Origin: Manihot esculenta
Lineage: Eukaryota > Streptophyta > Magnoliopsida > Malpighiales > Euphorbiaceae
Length of the DNA stretch: 64,000 nt
Assembly (NCBI RefSeq): GCF_001659605.2
Contig: NC_035163.2
Span: 31,088,158 to 31,152,157, forward strand
Reading direction: 5' to 3'
A program made the translations under genes and the position numbers. Under the pieces are notes generated by a model. It was not told the origin of the DNA and ran no database searches. It saw only the letters and a program-made list of their open reading frames with translations. Positions 21,973-32,000 of the stretch are shown in pieces (the stretch's first letter is position 1; each line of letters opens with the position of its first letter).

Positions 21973-23563
21973 ATGGCGGATAATTTACAGCATCTTTCCT
22001 TATCTGACGAGGAGGATCAAGTCCTGGAGGTTGTACCTTTGGTGGATACTTCCTCTTTTTCCTATAATCTGTGCTTTGTGGGTATGTTTTTGACATATAG
22101 TAGGATCAATTTTAATTCAATGCGGGACGTTCTTGCTAAGCTTTGGCATCCTCTTGGGGGAGTTAGTATTACTGATCTTGGTGCTAAAAGATTTTTGTAA
22201 AACTCAGAATAAACGATCCCAACGTGGAGATATGGAGAAACTCTCTCTCAAACTCTCCAAACTTCAAAACTTTGGTTTTTAGCTCAAAAGCTTCAAAACA
22301 ACATAAAAGTCATCACAACTTTGAAAGATTTGTAAAACTCATGAAGATCACCCAAGGAAGAGCATGGTCTCACCTAGGTCTGTGAAAATGGAAGAACCTT
22401 ATCCATTTCACCGACTTAGGGCCTTTTATAGGTGGCTGGCCAGACCACCTTCGGCGGCCTAACGTGATTCCAAACTCATGCATGTTCGGCGGCCGAACTT
22501 CACCTTCGGCGGCCGAACCTGACATTTCTTCCTTGGTTCTTTTCTTTCAAAAACTCATTTTCTTTATACTTAAAACCATTAAAACATATCAAAATCCTTT
22601 AGAAAAACATAACTATTACCCTTGGAGAGAGTTCCGACATCCTGAATTCCACCGGAAAGTATAATTCCAATGCCGGACTCTAGCCGGGTATTACAATTTT
22701 TGTTTTGGTTCTATACCCCGGTTGATTTTGAACGTGTTTGGAATGGAACTCCTTGGCTTTTCAATAATCATCTCTTGATTTTACACCCTCTTCAACCTGG
22801 GGAGGTTCCATTATTGGTTCCTTTAATTTACGTTAGTGAATGGGTTCAGATTCATGACCTCAAAGCGGGATTTTTTTCTGAATCAGTGGCACGTTCCTTG
22901 GCTAATTTTATTGGGGATTACCTGGACCATGATTTGACCAGGGTTTCTACTGTTGAATCAGAATCTTATGTTAGGGTTCGTGTCAGGATGGATGTGAAGA
23001 ATCCTCTGAAAAGGCGTCGTCGACTAGTTGCCCTTGATGGTACCTCTTTCTTTGCCCGTTTTGCTTATGAACACTTTCAGGTTTTTTGTTTTCTGTGTGG
23101 ACGGTTGGGCCATACAGATTCTTTTTGTGACCTTTTGCTCCATCATAAGAAGGAGTCTTTGACGCCTCAATAGGGTCCTGAGTTAAAAGCTGTTCAGCGT
23201 AGGTACCAATGTCCAACTAGCTCTTGGCTGCGGTTTGAAAATTTGAGTTTACACTCACAGGCCCCTGCTTCTGGTGGGAACTCTTCTTTCCAGAACTAGT
23301 TGCCTTCACAGGTTTTCCTTAATTCTTTTTTGGGAGCGCTTGCTACGGATGGTGAAAATGATTTTAGTGCTGGTTCTATGGAGACTGATTGTAATGGGGA
23401 TAAGCAATATGCAGGAGAGAATGATCCTTTATACAAGCCTGATGATGGTAAGAAGCGTCAACGGGTTGTTTCTACTGGCATAATTTATGAGACTATGGAT
23501 TCAAGGTCAGACTCTTCTTCTCTATCGGGCGAACCCGCTGAACGGGTCGCCCGTCAACAATGA
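21973..23563 (+). pseudogene. LINE ORF1 (nucleic-acid-binding protein with CCHC knuckle), broken
   Basis: Starts at ATG 21973 (MADNLQHLSL). It reads to 22195, is interrupted by the solo LTR (22196-22695) and resumes in the same frame after the duplicated target site. The second part has the domain typical of plant LINE ORF1 (PVDFERVWNGTPWLF, then a CX2CX4HX4C knuckle, CFLCGRLGHTDSFC). Two in-frame TAG codons lie at 23171-23173 and 23297-23299. The C-terminal part ends at the TGA at 23561-23563, which overlaps the ORF2 start codon in an ATGA. The original protein would bind the element RNA; this copy is dead. Confidence 0.88.
22196..22695 (-). mobile_element. Solo LTR of an LTR retrotransposon, inserted in LINE ORF1
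   Basis: Exactly 500 bp, flanked by a perfect 5-bp direct repeat ATTTT (22191-22195 and 22696-22700). On the minus strand it begins TGTAATACCCGGCTAGAG and ends GAGTTTTACA, the TG...CA termini of an LTR, with a TGTAA/TTACA inverted end. A TATA box (TATAAAAG on the minus strand, 22423-22430) sits inside, as expected for an LTR promoter. Three TTCGGCGGCC motifs cluster at 22450-22515, two in the palindromic form TTCGGCGGCCGAA. There is no internal domain, so it is a solo LTR left by LTR-LTR recombination. The TGTAATACCCGG start is one I associate with plant Ty3/gypsy elements; that family assignment is from memory. Confidence 0.9.
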
Positions 23564-26500
23564 GGATAATTTGCTGGAACTGCCGAGGTGTGGGCAATCC
23601 TCAGGCAGTAAATGCTATGGTGGATATTGTACAGTATTATAAACCATCTATTCTTTTTCTTATGGAAACAAAAGCTAATGGTATAAGGATGGAACAAATA
23701 AAGTCTTTATTACATTTTTCTCATTGTTTTTCTGTTGATTGTGTTGGTATTGGGGGTGGTCTCTCTCTTATGTGGAAAGATGATGTCAAGCTAGCCATTA
23801 CAGATTATTGCTCTAATTTTATTGATTCTACAATTGGGGACGGTTCTGATTGTTGGAGGTTTACTGGGTTCTATGGTTGCCCTGAGTCGGGTTGTCGCCG
23901 AACTTCGTGGAATTTGTTGAGGGCTTTGGCTGATAGGAGTCAGCTTCCTTGGTTATGTAGTGGTGACTATAATGATATTGCTGATCCGTTGGAAAAAGTT
24001 GGTGGTCCTCTTCGTTGTATTTCTTTGATTAATGGGTTTTGTAATGCTCTTGCTGATGCCAATTTAAATGATATTCAGGCTGTGGGGGCTTTTTTGTCTT
24101 ATACATATAGAGAGGGTACTGTTCAGTGTTCGAATGAGAGGTTGGATCGTGCTTGTTCTAATGCAACCTGGGATGCTCGTTTTCCTGATGCGATTTCGTC
24201 TAATTTAGTTGCTCCAGTTTCTAATCATACTCCTTTATTGATTGAAACTGTTGGAACTCAAGTTAGGGAGGCTAATCGACGATTTCGTTTTGACAATTCA
24301 TGGCTTGAGGATGATGAGTTAGGGGAAGTGGTTTTGATGTCTTGGCAGCAAGGTTTGGGGTTGGATTTTATTCAACGTAAAGACCAGCTTGTGAAGCGTG
24401 TTCAGTATTGGGGGAAGAATAGAAACCGCATGCGTTGGCTTCAAAAAGAACGAATTAAGAAGAGATTGGGGGAGTGTTCTGAATCGCTTGATACAAGGGT
24501 AGTGCGGCAACTGAAGGATGTCTGGAATCAAATTTTGGCAGAGGAGGATATTAGACTACGCCAACAAGCAAAACAGTTCTGGTTTAGACATGGGGATAGG
24601 AACTCAAAATATTTCCATAATAGTATCAAAGCTCGTCGCAGATATAATCGGATTCAGCAAATTGTGACATCAGATGGTTCATTATCTTCGGATGTGGGTA
24701 CTATTCAGGATGCATTTTTGCAATATTTTTCGGGTTTATTTTTCAATTCACCTACTGATTTTGCGGAACTTCTCCCTCTGGTTCAGCCTAGAATTGGGGC
24801 CGAAGATAATGTCGAGTTATTGGCAGATTTTACAGATGAAGAATTTCGTTCAGCGCTCTTTCAGATGGACCCGAATAAAGCTCCTGGGTTGGATGGTCTT
24901 AATCCGGCTTTTTTCCAGAAATATTGGCCAATTATTGGGGTGGATGTTTGCAATATTTGTCGGTTGTGGCTTGCACAAGGTAATATCCCTTCTGAAATCT
25001 CCAGTGCTTTAATTGTTCTTATTCCGAAATGTGTGAATCCTGTTGATGTAAAGGATTTTAGGCCTATTGCTATTTGTAATGTGATTTATAAGATCTTGTC
25101 TAAGGCCTTAGCCAATAGATTGAAGAGGGTCCTGCATAAAATTATTTCGCCAAATCAGTCTGCTTTCATTCCTGGGAGACTAATTACAGATAATTTTATT
25201 GTTGCTTTTGAGACCATGCATGGTTTGAAATTACAAAATAGGGGTAGTGTGGGGTCGTGTGCTCTGAAAATTGATATTGCTAAGGTCTATGATAGAGTTG
25301 AATGGTCATATTTGTTTGCGATGTTATCTGCATTGGGCTTTTCTGATACTTGGGTTGGTTGGATGCGTATGTGTTTTTCAAACATGAGCTACTACATTGC
25401 TGTTAACGGAGCAGAGATTGGTCCTGTGGTTCCAAGTCGGGGTCTTCGGCAGAGGGATCCCATTTCTCCCTATTTATTTTTAATTGTTGCTGAAGGACTG
25501 TCTTTGTTGATTCAGGATAGTGAAAATAGGGGCCTCTTGCATGGGTGTTGCGCGAAAGTTGGTTGCCCCCCGGTTTCTCACCTTTTCTTTGCAGATGATT
25601 CCTTACTATTTTTTGATGGTACAGTAGGGGAAGCTATACGGATTAAGCAAATTCTTGGTGTTTATGAGAAGGCTTCAGGTCAGGCTGTAAATTTTGATCA
25701 TGTTTAGTCCGTGTGTGTCTGAGGAAAACCGGTTGACCATCTCTGGTATACTTGATGTTCATCTTCCTTTGAGTAGCGGTAATTATTTGGGGTTACCATC
25801 TCTTATTGGTCGTAGTAAAAAGCAAATTTTCTCTTTCTTGAGGGATCGCATTTGGAAACGTATTAGTAGTTGGAGTAATCGTTTTCTTTCTCGTACAGGC
25901 AGAGAAGTATTAATTAAATCTGTATTACAGGCAATTCCAACATATTGCATGAATGTTTTTTTATTACCTGTTTCCACTTGCCGTCAGCTACAGGTCATGA
26001 TGAATAAATTTTGGTGGGGTGGTTGTCGTGAGGATGGGAGAGGGATGAATTGGCTCTCGTGGGATCGAATGTGTGGGCGTAAATCAGAAGGTGGGATGGG
26101 CTTTCGGGATTTGGCTAGTTTTAATACTGCCTTATTGGGAAAGCAAGGTTGGCGTTTGTTGATTGACACCAATTCTCTTCTATATAGAGTGCTCAAAGCT
26201 AAATATTTTCTGAATGGGGATTTTTTGTGAGCTCGGTTAGGTTCTAACTATAGCTTCGTTTGGAAGAGTATTTTGTCTTCTCAACAAGTGTTGCAACGTG
26301 GGGTAAGGTGGCGAATTGGTGATGGTAAGCAGGTTTTTGTTGTTAATTGCCCTTGGATTCCTCGGGATATTGGTTTTATGCCTTTAGATGAGTCGATATT
26401 TATTCCTGAAGCCATGAGAGTATGTGATTTGTTTGTTGAAGGTGAGCTGCGTTGGGATGTAGAGAAGCTAATGAATATTTTTAGTATTGCTGATATGAGA

Positions 26501-27594
26501 GTTATTCTTACTATTCCATTGCCTCTATTCCCAAAACCGGATAAATTAATTTGGTACTTGCATAAGAAGGGTGTGTACTCAGTTAAATCTGCATATTTTT
26601 GTGCCTTAGAATTGTCGGGTAGGACTGGTGTGCTGGGTTATAATGATGGGTGGAACCGTCTTTGGTCTCTTGATGTTCCTCCCAAAGTTCGTGATTTTCT
26701 TTGGCGTGCTTGTCGTGGAGTGCTTCTTACTCGGGATATTCTTTTGAGGCGTGGGATACATATACCTGGTGCATGTCTTTTTTGTGATCATGATGAATCT
26801 ATTTCACATGTTTTTTTGCATTGTCCAATGCTGTTGAGTTATGGAGACTTGCTGGTTTTTCTACTGCTGTTGATTTTCCTATATTCATGGATTTCTTTCT
26901 TCATATTTATAATACTTTTGGCAGAGAAAGGACAGCACGTATGGCTATACATGCATAGAAGTTATGGCATGCCAGGAATGAAAGATTGTGGGTCAATAAA
27001 GTTTTGTCACCTAGTGAGGTTCATCATGCTGCTAGTTCCTATTTTAATGATTATGTGGCTTCACTTGTGGCTCAGCCAAGGACGTTATCCCACCCATCTG
27101 TTTCTCGTGTGCTCCCATTAGTTGAGGCTACCACTCTTGAAGTTGATTGGATTGCATTCATTGATTGTGCAGTCTTTGCTAGTGCTGATTTGTTCGGTTT
27201 TGCAGCAGTATTTGAGGACTTGGAAGGCTTCTTTTCCATTGCAATTTCGGGTTTCTATGAGGGGGGTGGGCAACCTGTTATTGCTGAAGTTTTGACCTTG
27301 TGTTAATGTTTATCTTATGCTAGAGATTGTTTTCTTCAGGCTAGTTGTATTTTTACGGATAACCAATCCTTAGCCTTGGCTATTCGCTCTCTGGATGACT
27401 TTTCAGAGTTTAGATTAGTTGTTTCTGATTGCAAGGATGCTATGCGGTCTCATGGTAATATTCATGTTCGTTGGGTACGGCGTTCAGAAAATAGAGCCGC
27501 CCATTTATTAGCTAGAGAGTCTATTCATCATTGTAGATTCAAGATTTGGATTGACATTCCTGATTGTCTCTTGGATTATTATTTTACAAGATAA
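23560..27594 (+). pseudogene. LINE ORF2 (endonuclease / reverse transcriptase), broken by frameshifts and stops
   Basis: Starts at ATG 23560 (MRIICWNCRGVGNP). An apurinic-type endonuclease domain fills the first ~220 aa (METKANG, CSGDYNDI, SNHTPLL). The reverse transcriptase follows from about residue 440, with DPNKAPGLDGLNPAFF, the AFIPGRLITDNFIVAFE motif and the catalytic FADDSLLF box. The first frame ends at 25707; reading continues in the +1 frame from about 25694, meets a TGA at 26228-26230, continues in the same frame through the zf-RVT-like region (PPKVRDFLWRACRGVLLTRD and the CLFCDHDESISHVFLHC motif), shifts again near 26830, meets a TAA at 27304-27306, and ends at 27594 after an RNase H-like stretch (IFTDNQSLALAI). 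At least two frameshifts and two stops: non-functional. Confidence 0.92.
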
Positions 27595-27620
27595 ATAAAG
27601 TTTTTCTTGATTTAAAAAAA

Positions 27621-29090
27621 AATAATTTTTTTTCAATGTAGGAAAGTAATTTACTTTTTCTGAATTCAATTAAGTTTTTTAAAAAAAATTCACTTTACAA
27701 AAAATAATCTTTCGAACTAAACTAGAAATACATGAATTTAATTAAATAAAATAAAACAAATATTATTTAACAATAGAGTAAAAATACATAAATTTAATTA
27801 GCTTATTTTTGCACCCTAAGGATAGATGGGCTTCATATTCACCCCATAGTGCCAATAGCCCATGACCTATTAGAAGAAAAAGTTTGAAAATCAATAAAAA
27901 TACTAGCATGGTTTTCCTAAAGATAATTCAAGTATCAATTATATTTATTTCAGTAGTTTAAAACTTTAAATTTAGTGATTTTAAAATTATTTTTTTAATA
28001 AAAGATGAATTAAACAAACAATTAACTCAATTTATTATTATGCTTATTAAGAAAAAAAAATCTGCATTTTAAAGGAATAAAATGGAAATTGATCATATGA
28101 AATCAACATACATTATAAAAATTTATCATTTATTCTAAATATTATTATTACTAAATAATAATTAATTGCATTAGTTTTATATATTTCAATCAATACTGTA
28201 TATAAAATATATATTTTATTAACAGTTTATATTTTAAAACTTAATATTTTTATACAATGCTTATATTTTATTCATTTCAAATATAACATATGAAAAATTG
28301 TAAGTATTATTAATAAAATATTAATCCATAATTAATTAAATTGATTAAATAAATAAAATCAACATACATATAAAAATCAAACTGAATTCAGATTTAATAT
28401 AAATATATGTTTTTTAAAATATAATATATTTTAAATTTAATTTATATTATCTAAATATGTTTCAAATCAAAAGACATTTTTTTCTTAATAATTGCCATCT
28501 TTAATTTTTGATCCAATAAATATTTATAACTTAAAACAAAATAAACAAGCAAAAAGATGAAAATAAATAAATAAATAATAGAAAAAAATAAATAATTGAA
28601 ACATAACCTACAACAAGAGATCCCCCAAAAAATCAGCTTCTTTGTATTGATGCAAAAGAACCAGAGAGAAGTTAAAAAAATTTTAGAATTCAATCGAACT
28701 CGCCACCGTGAACCGGTCTAGTCGTGCTCTAGTTGTCCCTGATTGATTGTCCAATCAATCATCAACTCCCGATCCTCGAACCTGATCGTGAGTTCCGATA
28801 GAGAATTAATCGTTAATCAATAATTTTGTTGCTTTTATTTAATATCTCAATCAATGAGGGTTTGTGATTTGTCAAGGTCAAAGACTGAATCAGGGGATTT
28901 GGTCCCTGGGTTTCGGTGGGTCTATTGAGTGCTTTTGTGGGTAGATTTTTTGTTTTTTTAAAGCTCTCTCTTTTTTTTGTAAAAAAAAAAAATTTTTTTC
29001 TGGAGGAATTTGAGTGATGCTGGACTTTAGGGAAGTTTGGGTTAGGGTTTTGGAGTTAGGTTTTTAGGATTAGGGTTTTCTTTGGGAGGC
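27621..29090. other. AT-rich spacer and 5' flank of the CW zinc-finger gene
   Basis: 27621-28680 is AT-rich without a gene. From about 28690 base composition rises and the sequence resembles a promoter and 5' leader, with repeated TTAGGGTTTT-type motifs (about 29040-29080) that are common near plant transcription starts. An in-frame TAG at 29043-29045 closes the reading frame upstream of the chosen start. Confidence 0.5.
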
Positions 29091-32000
29091 ATGGGGATGG
29101 AGGATTCTGAGCTTGAGGAAGGGGAGGCTTTCCAGTACAAGGATGACGACGACAACAACATAGACCCTGAGATTGCTCTCTCTTACATTGTAAGGGTTCA
29201 TCTTAATGTTGTTGTTTCAATAATATTTTCAGGTTTTTCAATGGTGATTGTGCTTAATTTTCTAACTTAAATGAAGACATAACTGTACATAGAATCATTG
29301 TTTAACTTAAATTTGGAGTTTCTTCACTTGGCATTACACTAATTTTAAATTTAACGACCAAATGTAATTAGATTGAGAAATGTTTTGTCACTGGGAAATG
29401 CATTGGTTTCGAAGTGTAGGTTGTTTTGGTTCTGTTAGTTACAACATTGGCTTGGGTATGATCTCCAGGGTTGATGGTTTGATTGGTAGCGGAGAACACA
29501 TGAGAGAAGAAAGAGGTTAACCGTTAAGAAAAACATTTCATGTGTAAAAGTCATAATTTTTATTTGGATTAGGATGGTCTACTTAAATTCATTTTTATAT
29601 TATTCCTTTTTCTCCAGTTGCTTGGGTGATAAACATGTCATGAAACTTTTTAGCTTGCTTGGGAAGTTTGTAAATTTACTTGGGTTGATAGTGGGCTTTA
29701 TAAGTCACTAGAAGGTATATTTTATATATGCTGAGGTTATTTCTGAGTAATGGAAGAAGAATTTATGATAATCAATTATCTGGAGAACGTATAGTCAGAA
29801 CTATTTGCTTTCTTAAGGTTTTTATGATTTCTGGTCTAGAATTTTTTTTGCAACTGGGGCTTTTCTGCCATCTACGATATTGGTCCATCATGTGATTGCT
29901 AAGAAAAGGGGAAGTGCAGTACTTGAGCACGAGTAATTTTCATCTAGTTTTGAAAGAAATACTCATTACTGCTTTGTGATTATGAAGTAAATTCACGGTA
30001 GAAAATTATATTAATAATTTAACTGTTTTGTGCAGTTCACAATAGATTGAAGTGTGAAGAATCTTGTTTATTTGCTGATTCCTAATCCTTAATGAGAAAT
30101 ATCCCTTTCCAATGTGTTTTATATCTGTGCTTGTACCTGATCCTGGATACGTATATCATTCCATGTATATTTATATCCAAATTAATGAAATCTTCTGCTT
30201 GTTTCCTGAAGGATGAGAAGATTCAAAATGTTTTGGGCCATTTTCAAAAGGATTTTGAGGGTGGGGTTTCTGCGGAGAATTTGGGTAAGTGATTCCCATT
30301 GAAAGTTCTTCCTCCATCTGGCAGGTTTTATGCATTGAAAATGATGTTGGGGACACATCGTTTTGACAGGGGCTAAATTTGGTGGTTATGGCTCATTTCT
30401 GCCTACCTATGAACGATCTCCACAAAGAAACTCTACTTGGTCACATCCAAAGACTCCACAAAAAAACTCTAGCCCACCAAGATCTCCTAATAATTTGCCT
30501 GTGGAGGTATATGGAAAATTCACTCCTATTTTTTTGTCATTTGATAAAGTGGTGATATATATGGCTGACACTGTCAGCTTGGGCAATTCTATTTTACTTG
30601 AGCACTGTGGATTATGTTACCATACAGGGTACCCCCCAGAATTTGAGAGTTCTCTCCAATGTTCTTCCACCTGTAAAGCTTGGAACTTCTTCCTACAGTG
30701 CTAATACATTGCATAAGTCAAGGTTGGAATCTGGGGATGTTTCTGTAAAGCAAGATTCTGACTTATCTTCTGCTCCATTTTCTCAGAAGTCTCATCTGAA
30801 GTATGGGAACTCCAGCAAATTGGGGAATCCATCTGACCAAAGAACACTGAAGGTTAGGATAAAAGTGGGCCCTGATAACGTAGCACGAAAAACTGCAGCT
30901 ATTTACAGTGGTCTTGGGCTCGATAATTCTCCATCTTCATCCTTGGGAAACAGTCCTGAGGACGATGCACTGCTGCCTGTATTCCAACAAATTGCTGAGG
31001 AATCTCCCTCTGGCATTCTTCAGGTAAAGCTTGTTTCTCTTTTGATATTATGTTCACAGACAATATCTTGTTTTGCAGATAATGGATGATCATAGCGGAG
31101 GCCATTTTTATAATTTTCTCGTTTTAATCTTTAATAATGATAGCTGGACTAACTAAAAGTAACCTGGCTAATGCTTATAATCTCATGTCTTCAAACAGGT
31201 AATGACGTCCTTTCCAGTCCCTAGGGGTACCCTAATATCACCTCTTCATCAGAGTCTGCTCTGTTTGATAAGAAAGGAGAAATTGCCCAGAGATAGTGAA
31301 CTTATGCCCTGCCTTAAGGGTACTCAGGACAATTTTGCCTTTTTGGCAGATGAGTCCAAACTTTTAGGAAAGAGTGATAGGCCAGCATGTATGAAACAAG
31401 GGAATGATAGTATTTTTGAGAATAGTAAAGCTCTTTCAGCCAACAGAAAGTTAGAAAATGACAATGCAAAGAGCATGAACGTTTTATCTAATGACTTGAA
31501 GAGCATGCCTCGACTAGTTAAAACAGATGGTGGTGAGACTCTGAAAGCTATTGGAATGTCATCTGAAGTTCCAAGGGAGGCTGGTCAGGATGGGGTAAGG
31601 GATAGAATGTTTTCTTCTGACTTCATGAAGGAAGATTCTTTGGAGTCCAGATCTGGCCAGGACAGTGGCAAGGAGAAGAAAAATGCTCTGAGTAGTTCGG
31701 CAGAAAAGGTTTTGGAAAAAAGAGGACTTAGTTGTGATGGTAATGGTAAATCCAAGTATAGTAAATCTGTTTTTTCAAAAGGTTACTCTCATGCAGCCAA
31801 ATGCAAGGAAGATCTTAAGGTTGGATCACTAGCTTCTTCAAAACAGAAGATTGGTCAGCAAGATCAGTTCTCCATGCCTGGTGTGAAGGAGAAGCAATTT
31901 TTGGAGGGCAAGAAATCACATGGCTCTGAAAGTAGCAAAAATTTAGCTGCTGCTCCAGCAAAGGAAAGCTTCAGGGTTGGTGACAGTGAAGCACCTAAAG

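Larger units (their letters stand above)
21900..27620 (+). mobile_element. Degenerate plant L1-type LINE (non-LTR retrotransposon)
   Basis: A near full-length element with a 5' leader, ORF1 with a zinc knuckle, ORF2 with endonuclease, reverse transcriptase, a zf-RVT-like C-terminal Cys/His motif and an RNase H-like end, and a short A-tract at 27613-27621. Both ORFs carry stops or frameshifts, so this copy cannot be autonomous. ORF1 is split by a 500-bp solo LTR. The exact 5' end is uncertain (about 21885-21910) and I could not fix a clean target-site duplication. Codon use and base composition (GC-richer, T-rich third positions) contrast sharply with the AT-rich flanks. Confidence 0.93.

Noticed and set aside
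22464..22664. 66-codon open frame inside the LINE
   Set aside because: It lies wholly in the solo LTR and is not coding.
21840..27650. Possible target-site duplication of the LINE (TTTAATTTTATAGGAAGT versus TTTTCAATGTAGGAAAGT)
   Set aside because: Only a loose match in T-rich DNA, with unexplained bases between it and the element start; not strong enough to report as a feature.
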